Shown here: one piece after another, positions 34,506 through 42,780 of the stretch
Position numbering within the stretch: the first letter of the stretch is position 1
How the letters are laid out: each line of letters begins with the position of its first letter
NCBI GenBank assembly: GCA_964535825.1
Contig: CAZHUC010000001.1
Location: 310,001 to 374,000, forward strand
Length of the DNA: 64,000 nucleotides
Source of the DNA: CAZAQK01 sp964535825
GTDB taxonomy: Bacteria > Pseudomonadota > Alphaproteobacteria > Rickettsiales > SXRF01
Direction: 5' to 3'
Notes under the pieces: generated by a model
Told to the model about the DNA's origin: nothing
Seen by the model: only the letters and a program-made list of their open reading frames with translations
Database searches by the model: none
Translations under genes and position numbers: made by a program

Positions 34506-34778
34506 ATGTCGAGCAAAGCTCAAAATACGAAACAGAAGATCATTAAAGAATACGCTCAGGCGAAGGACGATACCGGTTCACCGGAAGTGCAGGTAGCCCT
34601 GCTTACCGGCCGTATCAACCAGCTCACCGAGCATTTCGGCAGCCATAAGAACGATCACCACTCACGCCGCGGCCTGCTGCGTCTTGTTGGTCGTCGTCGT
34701 CATTTGCTGGATTATCTGAAGCGCATAGATGAAAGCCGTTATGAAGGCCTCATCAAGAAGCTGAACATCCGTAAATAA
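34506..34778 (+). CDS. rpsO: 30S ribosomal protein S15 (uS15)
   Basis: 90-residue ribosomal protein that binds 16S rRNA. The recognisable run is DTGSPEVQVALLTGRINQLTEHF followed by NDHHSRRGLLRLVGRRRHLLDYLK (residues 17-39 and 45-68 by position). RBS AAGGAG is at 34492-34497, eight bases before the ATG. It is the middle gene of truB-rpsO-pnp; autoregulation by a 5'-UTR pseudoknot is known in E. coli but cannot be judged here. Confidence 0.98.
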   Translation: MSSKAQNTKQKIIKEYAQAKDDTGSPEVQVALLTGRINQLTEHFGSHKNDHHSRRGLLRLVGRRRHLLDYLKRIDESRYEGLIKKLNIRK

Positions 34779-34787
34779 TTATCAGGT

Positions 34788-34857
34788 GCTGGGTTCTAGG
34801 GTCTAGGTACTAATAAAGTTGTGCTGAGGCACAGTTTTGTTAGGCCCTAGAACCAGC
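34788..34857 (+). repeat. Long imperfect inverted repeat in the rpsO-pnp intergenic region
   Basis: Arms 34788-34801 (GCTGGGTTCTAGGG) and 34845-34857 (CCCTAGAACCAGC) pair over 13 bases with one bulge. A second short hairpin (TGTGC-TGAG-GCACA, 34820-34833) sits inside. Transcribed, this makes a large pnp leader structure. In E. coli the pnp leader hairpin is cut by RNase III to allow PNPase autoregulation; a similar role is possible. It could equally be a small mobile palindrome. Confidence 0.65.
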
Positions 34858-34891
34858 CCGGTACCTTTCTCAACAACAGAAAGGAACTGTT

Positions 34892-37021
34892 ATGTTTAAT
34901 ATCACCAAAAAATCAATCGAATGGGGTGGTCGTACACTCACGCTTGAAACTGGCCGTATCGCTCGCCAGGCAGATGGCGCGGTTCTCGCTACCTACGGCA
35001 ACACCGTTGTGCTCTGCACCGTGGTTGCTGCAAAAGCGGCGAAGCCAGATGTAGACTTCTTCCCGCTAACCATCAACTATCAGGAAAAAGCATTCGCTGC
35101 CGGCAAGATCCCGGGTGGTTTCTTCAAACGTGAAGGCAAGCCAACCGAAAAAGAAATTCTCACCTGCCGCCTGATCGACCGTCCGATCCGTCCGCTTTTC
35201 CCGGAAGGTTTCTATAACGAAACACAGATCGTTTGCACATTGCTGTCACACGATCTTGAAAATGATCCGGATATCGTATCACTCATCGGTGCATCTGCGG
35301 CACTCACCATTTCCGGTGTGCCATTCATGGGTCCGATCGCTGCGGCACGCGTAGGTTATGCCGATGGCAAATATATTCTGAACCCAACCAAACAGCAGCT
35401 TGAAGACAGCCAGCTTGACCTCGTTGTTGCAGGTACGAAACGTTCTGTGCTCATGGTTGAATCTGAAGCTAAAGAACTTTCAGAAGAAGTGATGCTGGGC
35501 TCAGTGGTATTCGGCCATAAGGAAATGCAGCCAGTAATGGATATGATCATTGAACTTGCGGAAGCATCTGCCAAAGATCCTTGGGATTTCCAGAAGCCAG
35601 ATTATTCCGAGCTTGCTGCTCATATTCGTGAACTTACAGAAGCTGACCTGCGTGCGGCATATAAGCTCACCGGCAAACAGGATCGCTCAACCCGCCTTGA
35701 TGAGATCAAGAGCAAAGCAAAAGCTATCTATATTGAAGCGGGGCATGATGAAAAGACCATCAAAAGCCTCATCAAGAAAGTGGAACAGGATATCGTTCGT
35801 ACCGATGTGGTCGAAAGCCAGAAACGTATCGATGGTCGTGGTGCATCAGATATTCGCCAGATCGAATGTCTTGCAGGCCTTTTGCCACAGACACACGGTT
35901 CTGCACTCTTCACCCGTGGTGAAACCCAGGCGATCGTGGTTGCAACCCTTGGCACTGGTCAGGATGAGCAACGTATCGATGCGCTGGATGGTGAATACAC
36001 CGAGCGCTTTATGCTGCATTATAACTTCCCGCCTTATTCTACCGGTGAAGTTGGCCGTATGTCTGGTCCGGGCCGTCGTGAGATCGGTCATGGTAAACTG
36101 GCATGGCGCGCAATTCGTCCAATGCTTCCGACCAAGGAAGAATTCCCATACACACTGCGTTGCGTATCGGAAATCACGGAATCCAACGGTTCATCATCTA
36201 TGGCGACCGTGTGCGGTAGCTCGCTGGCGCTGATGGATGCAGGTGTTCCCCTGCGTCGTCCGGTGGCAGGTATCGCGATGGGCCTTATCAAGGAAAAATC
36301 GGGATTTATCGTGCTTTCTGATATTCTGGGTGATGAAGATCATCTGGGTGATATGGATTTCAAGGTGGCTGGTACCGATCAGGGTATCACCGCGCTCCAG
36401 ATGGACATCAAGATCGATGGCATCACTGAAGAGATCATGCAGGTTGCCCTTAAGCAGGCGCATGCAGGCCGTAATCATATCCTCGGTGAAATGAGCAAGG
36501 CATTGTCTGAAGCTCGTGGAAGTGTTGGTGCAACCGCTCCGCGTATCACCACCATTCAAGTTCCTAAGGATAAGATCCGCGATGTAATTGGTTCTGGCGG
36601 TAAAGTGATCCGTGAGATCACCGAAGTGACCGGTGCGAAGATCGATATCGATGATACTGGCCTCTGCAAAATTGCTGCGACCAGTGAAGAAAGCGGCAAG
36701 AAGGCCTATGACTGGATCTATTCGATCGTTGCTGAGCCAGAGATCGGCCAGATCTACAGCGGTAAAGTAGTACGCGTTGTTGATTTTGGTGCATTCGTGA
36801 ATTTCATGGGACCAAAAGATGGTCTCGTGCATATCAGCGAACTGGCTGATTACCGCGTTGGTAAAGTAGAAGACGTGGTTAAAGAAGGTGACGCTGTAAA
36901 AGTAAAAGTGCTCGAGATGGATAACCGTGGAAAGATCCGCCTCAGCATGCGCGCTGTTGACCAACAGACCGGAGAAGATATTTCCGATAAGATCGGTAAG
37001 AAACGCGAGCCGGCAGCGTAG
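34892..37021 (+). CDS. pnp: Polyribonucleotide nucleotidyltransferase (PNPase)
   Basis: Phosphorolytic 3'-exoribonuclease, a component of the RNA degradosome. The 709-residue protein has two RNase PH domains (about 1-225 and 310-550) with an alpha-helical linker. KH (about 555-615, IRDVIGSGGKVIREI) and S1 (about 622-695, GQIYSGKVVRVVDFGAFV, then FMGPKDGLVHISELAD) follow. Catalytic segments FFKREGKPTEKEILTCRLID and IMGDEDHLGDMDFKVAG-type (here ILGDEDHLGDMDFKVAGT) are intact. RBS AAGGA is before the ATG. A strong terminator follows 20 bases after the stop. Confidence 0.98.
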   Translation: MFNITKKSIEWGGRTLTLETGRIARQADGAVLATYGNTVVLCTVVAAKAAKPDVDFFPLTINYQEKAFAAGKIPGGFFKREGKPTEKEILTCRLIDRPIRPLFPEGFYNETQIVCTLLSHDLENDPDIVSLIGASAALTISGVPFMGPIAAARVGYADGKYILNPTKQQLEDSQLDLVVAGTKRSVLMVESEAKELSEEVMLGSVVFGHKEMQPVMDMIIELAEASAKDPWDFQKPDYSELAAHIRELTEADLRAAYKLTGKQDRSTRLDEIKSKAKAIYIEAGHDEKTIKSLIKKVEQDIVRTDVVESQKRIDGRGASDIRQIECLAGLLPQTHGSALFTRGETQAIVVATLGTGQDEQRIDALDGEYTERFMLHYNFPPYSTGEVGRMSGPGRREIGHGKLAWRAIRPMLPTKEEFPYTLRCVSEITESNGSSSMATVCGSSLALMDAGVPLRRPVAGIAMGLIKEKSGFIVLSDILGDEDHLGDMDFKVAGTDQGITALQMDIKIDGITEEIMQVALKQAHAGRNHILGEMSKALSEARGSVGATAPRITTIQVPKDKIRDVIGSGGKVIREITEVTGAKIDIDDTGLCKIAATSEESGKKAYDWIYSIVAEPEIGQIYSGKVVRVVDFGAFVNFMGPKDGLVHISELADYRVGKVEDVVKEGDAVKVKVLEMDNRGKIRLSMRAVDQQTGEDISDKIGKKREPAA

Positions 37022-37041
37022 TTGGTTTTACTCCATGAAAA

Positions 37042-37067
37042 ACTCCCGCTCCGGCGGGAGTTTTTTT
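37042..37067 (+). terminator. Rho-independent terminator after pnp
   Basis: Stem ACTCCCGC/GCGGGAGT (37042-37049 and 37054-37061) with a TCCG loop and a T-run ending at 37067, 20 bases after the pnp stop. It ends the rpsO-pnp unit. Confidence 0.9.
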
Positions 37068-37091
37068 ATGCAAAAAAGCAGAATTCAGGCG

Positions 37092-37121
37092 CAAAAAAAG
37101 GGGCTTCAAGTGAAGCCCCTT
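37092..37121 (-). terminator. Rho-independent terminator of the histone H1-like gene
   Basis: Perfect stem AAGGGGCTTCA/TGAAGCCCCTT (37098-37108 and 37111-37121) with a very small loop. Read on the minus strand it is followed by a U-run. It lies 23 bases beyond the stop of the convergent Lys-rich gene. Confidence 0.88.
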
Positions 37122-37143
37122 ATTTTTGATCTTAACTCATCTA

Positions 37144-37344
37144 TTAGAGACGAGCACCAGACCGTCTAGCTGAAGAAGAACGAGCCGACATACGTACGCT
37201 AGCACGACGTGGCTTAGACTTCCTTACAGCCTTCTTACCTACTTTTTTTTTTGAAGATTTTTTCGCAGACTTTTTAGCGGTCTTACGAACGGTCTTCTTG
37301 GTTGATTTCTTAGCAGCTTTTTTAGCTTTTTTCTTAACAGCCAT
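37144..37344 (-). CDS. Histone H1-like lysine-rich DNA-binding protein (66 aa)
   Basis: A 66-residue, extremely basic protein, almost all Lys, Ala, Arg, Ser and Thr. Residues 1-38 are KK-type repeats (KKAKKAAKKSTKK). The C-terminal part is Arg/Ser-rich (SKPRRASVRMSARSSSARR). This is the composition of the bacterial H1-like (Hc1/AlgP-tail-like) nucleoid proteins. The composition itself, rather than a defined fold, supports the call. RBS GGAG precedes the ATG. It is monocistronic with its own terminator. It probably compacts DNA in a growth phase-dependent way, but this is inferred. Confidence 0.82.
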   Translation of the reverse strand: MAVKKKAKKAAKKSTKKTVRKTAKKSAKKSSKKKVGKKAVRKSKPRRASVRMSARSSSARRSGARL

Positions 37345-37687
37345 GATAGTACTCCATGTTTAAATTTCTAATACCCATACACACCATGTGCACGTGTATT
37401 GAGGACAAGATAACTCTGAAATGGTGAATTTTTTGTTAATGACGAAAACAAATTTGCTATCCATCACATTGAAGCTGCTCGATGAAAATGAAATCGTATC
37501 GGTGTCGTAATGAATATGCATTCATTCAAAAGCGCAGTGATTCTTGGTTGCAGAAAGATGTGCGCGTGCAGGATGTATCAAAATTTTGAAACATAATGTA
37601 TTTGTATCAAATGCAATATAAACCCGAATTTCGTTTCAACTGTGATATAAAAAACACAATTTTATTGCGTCAAACGTACTTCACATT
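37345..37687. other. 343-base intergenic region between two divergent genes
   Basis: This region separates the histone-like gene (minus) and the LapG-like gene (plus). It is AT-rich and contains a perfect inverted repeat AATGAAT-ATGC-ATTCATT (37509-37526) and the octamer GTATCAAA twice near 37580-37615. These may be operator or promoter elements for the divergent pair. No small gene or RNA gene could be supported. Confidence 0.4.
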
Positions 37688-38347
37688 ATGATTGGGCACA
37701 TGAAATTTTCTTTTTTTGTACTGCTGAATTGTATTTTTCTCGCGAATATTTTTTGCGCGTCATCCGTACATGCAGCATCACGATCTTATTTCAACATGTC
37801 TGCTACACGTTCAGAAAATCTGAAACCATTTCCAAAGTGGACCGGTACGCTGAAACGTTTTGAAACCCAGCAAAAGATAGATGAAGAAAAATGTGACACG
37901 GTGGAGTTCTATCCTTGCGCGGTCAAATCATGGAAAGAAATGATCACTTCTATTGAAGGGAAGAAACTGCGTGAACAATTGAATATAGTGAATGAATGGG
38001 GCAATGAACATCCATACATCGTTGACCAGCTGAATTGGGGCATAGAAGATTTTTGGGAAACCCCGCACGAATTCATCAGTGTGAATGGCGACTGTGAAGA
38101 TTATGCCATTGCCAAATATTATTCGCTGAAGGCACTTGGCATACCGCTGGATAAAATGCGCATTATTATTGTGCAGGATTTTAATCTGGGTGGGATCATC
38201 CATGCCATACTCGGTGTGTACGGAGACAATGATGAGCTATTCATCCTTGATAACCAGATCGACCAGGTGATGCCTGCCATGAAAATATACCATTATCGCC
38301 CCATATATAGTGTGAATGAGGACTGGTGGTGGGCGTATTACCAATAA
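37688..38347 (+). CDS. LapG-like periplasmic transglutaminase-like cysteine protease (BTLCP family)
   Basis: 219-residue protein of the bacterial transglutaminase-like cysteine proteinase family (DUF920). An N-terminal signal peptide (to about Ala29, SSVHA) implies periplasmic location. The catalytic triad can be placed: Cys136 in NGDCEDYAIAKY, His172 in GGIIHAILGVY and Asp188 in LFILDNQ. In Pseudomonas, LapG cleaves the adhesin LapA and so releases biofilm cells; its activity is held back by the c-di-GMP receptor LapD. No LapA, RTX adhesin or type I secretion gene is in this window. It lies 6 bases upstream of the sensor frame, so the two form an operon. Confidence 0.9.
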   Translation: MIGHMKFSFFVLLNCIFLANIFCASSVHAASRSYFNMSATRSENLKPFPKWTGTLKRFETQQKIDEEKCDTVEFYPCAVKSWKEMITSIEGKKLREQLNIVNEWGNEHPYIVDQLNWGIEDFWETPHEFISVNGDCEDYAIAKYYSLKALGIPLDKMRIIIVQDFNLGGIIHAILGVYGDNDELFILDNQIDQVMPAMKIYHYRPIYSVNEDWWWAYYQ

Positions 38348-38413
38348 TACCATATGACAAAAGCTGCATTTTATGGCAGTTTTCAGGGGAAATTTAAGCA
38401 AAGGAGTGATGCC

Positions 38414-40552
38414 GTGTCTGTGAAGGAAAGAATGGCTGCTGTTGAGATGCCGCACTTTGGCCCAAGGCTTTATAGCATTGCGATACTTGTAACGCTCATC
38501 GTACTCACCGGCCTGTGGCTGGTCAGCAGGTATGCGGAGATCGACCTCGACCGTGATCTGCAGACATGGCAGGAAAAGCTGACGCTGGTGGCAGAAAGCC
38601 GTACAGAGGCCATGAACGAATGGGTTGGCGGCCAGTTTGAAACCTTACGCGATCTGGCGGATAATCCTTCACTGCAATTATATATGACCGAATTGCAGAT
38701 GACTCCGGCACAGGTCAGCGATGATTCAAGGCAAGGTTCTGCCCAAAAATCCTACCTGCGTAATTTATTGTTATTCACTGCCGAGAAAGGTGGCTTTGCA
38801 CAGGTCAGCAAAACGGACATCCGCGCCAATGTACAAGAAGAAAATAAAAGCGGCCTTGCTGTAATAAACAGCAAAGATGAAGTGGTGGTATCCACCTCTA
38901 TGGATAGGGCGACGCGTGAATTGTTGCTCAAGGAAGCATCGGCTGTGAAGCCGGGCAAGGAAGGATTCATTGATATCCGGAAAAATAACACCGGTGAAAT
39001 GGTGATCGGTTTCGTTATTCCGGTATTTTCTATTCAGGGAGAGAAGAAGCCCGAATCTCAGATCGGTAAGATCGCAGGTATTACACTGGTGAACGACAAA
39101 TGGTTCAATCTGCTCAAGCATCCCGGCATAGTTGAACAAACGCTGGAAGTTCTGCTCGTGCGCAAGCTGAGTAATAGCAAGATCGAATTTATCACTGCAT
39201 TGCAGGATGGCAGCAAGCCACTTACCAAGCAAATAGATTTTGACCAGCGCAAATATGTGGAATCAGAATTGATCCAGACGCCTGGTGATTTTATTTCTGT
39301 CAAAAAAGATTATCGCCAGAAGCTGGTACTTGCCACTTCACGCAATATCAATCTGACGCCATGGGTACTTATCACAAAGATCGACAGGCCGGAAGCGCTG
39401 GCTGCCAGCAATCAGTATCGCTCTAACATGATCACTACCTTCTTCATGCTGATCGCGATCATTGTGCTTATTGTAATATCGGTCTGGTGGTGGGCACATT
39501 CACGCCGTGCCATATTCATGTCACGCCACTTCCGCCGTCTTGCCGCAGAAGCCGTGGCTCAGGAAGAATTACTCAGGGTGGTGACCAACAACCAGCCAGA
39601 GCCTATATATATAGTAGACCATAAGCATGTATTGCGGTTTGCCAACCATCAGGCGGCAGAAGAAGCCAAAAGCAATCCTGCTGATCTGATAGGGAAGACA
39701 CTTATTGATGTGAAGGGGGCTGCTCGCGCTGCCGCCATAGGCAAGCAGTGTGACAAGGCGATCAAACAGCGCCAGATCATTTATGATACGGCCAATGTAA
39801 AAGAAGGCACAGAAGACAGGATCATTCGCTCTGCTTATATTCCACTCGAGCAGATACCGATCATTACACTGCCGCCTGATACTAAAGGCGCATTGGTGGT
39901 TGAGCAGGATATTAGCGACGCTGTGCACGAACGTGAACGCCGTATCGAGATACAGCAGCAGATCGTGCATACGCTGGTGCGGCTGGTAGACCGTCGTGAT
40001 CCGTTCGCTGCGAATCATTCCACGTTGGTATCCATGATGGCGTATGAAGTGGCGCGGGATATGCAGCTGGATGAAGTGATGATCGAGACCACCCGTCTGG
40101 CTGGTAATCTGATGAACGTGGGCAAGATCGTTATTGCGCCGGAGTTACTTACCAAGACAGAGAATTTATCTGAGGATGAGAAACAAGCGATTCGTACCTC
40201 CATGCAATCAGCGGCAGACCTGCTTAACGATATTCATTTTGATGGGCCGGTAGCTGATACTCTCCGCCAATGGCAGGAACAATGGAATGGTTCAGGCCCG
40301 CTGGGTATGAAAGGGGAGGATATACTTATCTCTGCCCGTATCATCGCTGTATCCAATGTCTTCATCGGTATGATCAGCCCACGCTCATGGCGTACGGCGA
40401 TGCCGATCGAGAAAGCGAACCAGTTCCTGTTGGATCACTCGGATAAGCATTTCGACCGCAGGGTTGTGATCGCGCTTATCAACCACGTTGAGAATCATCG
40501 TGGTAAACAGTGGATTCAGCGTGCTATTGAGAGCAAGCGTAGCGCGGCTTAG
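38414..40552 (+). CDS. Membrane sensor with dCache-like, PAS and degenerate HD-GYP domains
   Basis: A protein of about 712 residues with two membrane helices (about 38-58 and 358-380 counted from ATG 38354). A large periplasmic sensor domain lies between them, then a cytoplasmic PAS-like region (about 402-520), then an HD-GYP-like domain (about 540-720). The GTG at 38414 is preferred: AAGGAG lies 7 bases before it, while the ATG at 38354 lacks such a site. In the HD-GYP part the catalytic HD is replaced by Met587-Asn588 (GNLMNVGKIVIAPELL), and HHExxDGxGYP is reduced to QEQWNGSGPLG, so phosphodiesterase activity looks lost. It could serve as a c-di-GMP receptor; that is inference. Confidence 0.72.
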   Translation: MSVKERMAAVEMPHFGPRLYSIAILVTLIVLTGLWLVSRYAEIDLDRDLQTWQEKLTLVAESRTEAMNEWVGGQFETLRDLADNPSLQLYMTELQMTPAQVSDDSRQGSAQKSYLRNLLLFTAEKGGFAQVSKTDIRANVQEENKSGLAVINSKDEVVVSTSMDRATRELLLKEASAVKPGKEGFIDIRKNNTGEMVIGFVIPVFSIQGEKKPESQIGKIAGITLVNDKWFNLLKHPGIVEQTLEVLLVRKLSNSKIEFITALQDGSKPLTKQIDFDQRKYVESELIQTPGDFISVKKDYRQKLVLATSRNINLTPWVLITKIDRPEALAASNQYRSNMITTFFMLIAIIVLIVISVWWWAHSRRAIFMSRHFRRLAAEAVAQEELLRVVTNNQPEPIYIVDHKHVLRFANHQAAEEAKSNPADLIGKTLIDVKGAARAAAIGKQCDKAIKQRQIIYDTANVKEGTEDRIIRSAYIPLEQIPIITLPPDTKGALVVEQDISDAVHERERRIEIQQQIVHTLVRLVDRRDPFAANHSTLVSMMAYEVARDMQLDEVMIETTRLAGNLMNVGKIVIAPELLTKTENLSEDEKQAIRTSMQSAADLLNDIHFDGPVADTLRQWQEQWNGSGPLGMKGEDILISARIIAVSNVFIGMISPRSWRTAMPIEKANQFLLDHSDKHFDRRVVIALINHVENHRGKQWIQRAIESKRSAA

Positions 40553-42780
40553 CTAAATTTATTGCTTCTAGGGAAACCTGTTGGCGGCAGGCGGCCGGCA
40601 TCTGCGCGGTTGCCCACCCATGCCTTCAGGTCGGTCTCTACGCGTATTTTGCCACCAAGCTGCCAGCTCAAGCCTTCTTTCAGCTTGAATACTTTCGCAT
40701 CAGCGAGCGAGCTGCCTTTATATTTTTGCAGCATCACGCCCTGGCCTTTTTTCATCGGCGGCAGTTGTGAGATAGGGAAGATAAGCATCTTGCGGTTCTC
40801 GCCGATAACGGCTACATGGTCGCCTTCTGCAAGGCTCATTACCACGGCTTTGCTGCCGGTAGGCAGGCCGAGTATCTGTTTACCGCCTTTGGTCTGCGCC
40901 ACAACATCATCCGACTCCACGATGAAGCCTTTACCGATGCTGGATGCGATCAGGTATTTTTTGCCAGGCTCGAATACCGTCATACCGACGATATCTTCTT
41001 CCGGCGCGAGGTCGATAAGCAGGCGCACTGGCTCACCAAAGCCTTTGCCACGTTGTATCTTATCGCATGGGATGGTGAAGAAGCGGCCATCGGTTGCGAA
41101 CAGCAATATCTTATCGGTGGTTTGTGCTTCCAATACAAAGTTCGCTTCGTCGCCTTCTTTATATTTGAATTCGGAGGCATCAAGCTCATGGCCTTTCACG
41201 CCACGCAGCCAGCCCATTTTTGAACAGAGGATGGTGACCGGTTCTTTTTCCACGAAGGCTTCAATATCAATGATCTTGCCCACAGGTGCTTCGGCAAAGC
41301 CTGTGCGGCGCTTGCCCAGCGGGTTTTTAGCACCAAAGCGTAATTTAATGTCGCGAACCTCATCGCTGATCTTGACCCAGCGTTTTTCTTCCGATTTCAG
41401 GAGCGCCTTGAGCTCTTTCTGTTCTTTAGAAAGGTCGCCATGCTCGCGTTTGATCTCGAATTCTTCGAGCTTGCGCAAGTTACGCAAGCGCATATTGAGG
41501 ATAGATTCAGCCTGCAGCTCAGTGAGCGACCATTTTTTCATGATGATCGGCTTAGGCTCATCTTCCTTGCGGATGATACGGATGAGTTCGTCCAGATTCA
41601 GATATGCGATGAGCAAGCCATCGAGGATCTCTAGGCGGTGTGCGATCTTCTCAAGGCGGAATTCGGAGCGGCGAACCAACACTTCCATGCGATGCATAAG
41701 GAAGGCTTGTAGTATTTCTTTCAGGTTCATCACCTGCGGCGCGCCATGAGCATTCAGCACGTTCAGGTTCATGTTGAAGCGTGTCTCTAAGTTCGTGACC
41801 TTGAACAGCGATTCCATCAGCATTTCAGGGTCGACCGTGCGGCTCTTTGGCTCAAGCACGATGCGGATCTCTTCCGCGGATTCATCAAGGATATTGCCCA
41901 GCAGTGGCAATTTTTTGTTCTTGTAGAGTTCCGCGATGTCTTCGATGAGCTTTGATTTTTGTATCTGATACGGAATTTCAGTGATGACGATCTGATACAT
42001 GCCGTGAGACAATTCTTCTTTTTCCCATACGGCGCGCATGCGGATAGCGCCACGGCCAGTTTCATACGCCGCCAGAATATTTTCGGCCGGTTCAACGATA
42101 ACACCACCCGTCGGGAAATCCGGGGCAGGGATGCGCGTGACCAGTTGTTTCACTGGGCAATCTGGTTTTTCGATCAGGTGAATAAGCGCATCACATATCT
42201 CGCCTACGTTATGTGGCGGAATAGAAGTCGCCATACCCACAGCAATACCTTCCGAGCCATTGGCCAGCAGGTTCGGGAAGGCCGAAGGCAGCGCCAGCGG
42301 TTCTTCCTCAAGCCCGTCATAGGTCGGGCGGAAATTTACCGTATTTTCGTTGATGCCTTCGAGCAACGCCATTGCCACATCGGTGAGGCGTGCTTCGGTG
42401 TATCGCATGGCGGCGGCGTTATCGCCGTCGATAGAGCCAAAGTTACCCTGACCATCTACCAGCGGGTAGCGCACGGCGAAAGACTGCGCAAGGCGCACCA
42501 TGGCATCATAAATCGACATGTCGCCATGTGGGTGATATTTACCCATCACGTCACCCACCACGCGGGCGCATTTCTTATAGCCAGCTTTAGGGTCAAGATG
42601 CAGTTGCAGCATCGCATAGAGTAGGCGGCGATGAACAGGCTTCAGGCCGTCGCGCACATCCGGCAGCGAGCGGGCGGTAATGGTTGAAAGTGCATAAGCC
42701 AGATACTTTTCTTCCAGCGTACTGCGGAAGGAAACAGGGCTTATTACTTCATTGATCTTGGTATTCGAGCCTTTTGCCAT
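40549..42780 (-). CDS. parC: DNA topoisomerase IV subunit A
   Basis: Type IIA topoisomerase breakage-reunion subunit that decatenates daughter chromosomes. The 743-residue protein has the ParC-type layout: the HPHGDMSIYDAMVRLAQ quinolone-pocket segment, the active-site Tyr127 in AMRYTEARLT, and a C-terminal beta-pinwheel of the short ParC type. The quinolone-pocket position equivalent to E. coli Ser80 reads Met. The partner parE is not in the window. The start overlaps recO by 32 bases, and the 3' end overlaps the stop of the sensor gene by 4 bases (convergent). Confidence 0.95.
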   Translation of the reverse strand: MAKGSNTKINEVISPVSFRSTLEEKYLAYALSTITARSLPDVRDGLKPVHRRLLYAMLQLHLDPKAGYKKCARVVGDVMGKYHPHGDMSIYDAMVRLAQSFAVRYPLVDGQGNFGSIDGDNAAAMRYTEARLTDVAMALLEGINENTVNFRPTYDGLEEEPLALPSAFPNLLANGSEGIAVGMATSIPPHNVGEICDALIHLIEKPDCPVKQLVTRIPAPDFPTGGVIVEPAENILAAYETGRGAIRMRAVWEKEELSHGMYQIVITEIPYQIQKSKLIEDIAELYKNKKLPLLGNILDESAEEIRIVLEPKSRTVDPEMLMESLFKVTNLETRFNMNLNVLNAHGAPQVMNLKEILQAFLMHRMEVLVRRSEFRLEKIAHRLEILDGLLIAYLNLDELIRIIRKEDEPKPIIMKKWSLTELQAESILNMRLRNLRKLEEFEIKREHGDLSKEQKELKALLKSEEKRWVKISDEVRDIKLRFGAKNPLGKRRTGFAEAPVGKIIDIEAFVEKEPVTILCSKMGWLRGVKGHELDASEFKYKEGDEANFVLEAQTTDKILLFATDGRFFTIPCDKIQRGKGFGEPVRLLIDLAPEEDIVGMTVFEPGKKYLIASSIGKGFIVESDDVVAQTKGGKQILGLPTGSKAVVMSLAEGDHVAVIGENRKMLIFPISQLPPMKKGQGVMLQKYKGSSLADAKVFKLKEGLSWQLGGKIRVETDLKAWVGNRADAGRLPPTGFPRSNKFS

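Noticed and set aside
36194..36964. A 256-aa antisense frame in pnp
   Set aside because: Shadow of the conserved PNPase coding strand.
37509..37526. The inverted repeat as a LexA box
   Set aside because: The sequence has no CTG-N10-CAG or GTTC-N7-GTTC pattern of known LexA sites.
40562..41749. A 395-aa frame opposite parC
   Set aside because: Antisense shadow of parC; composition rich in Ser and Arg as expected from the reverse strand, with no motif.
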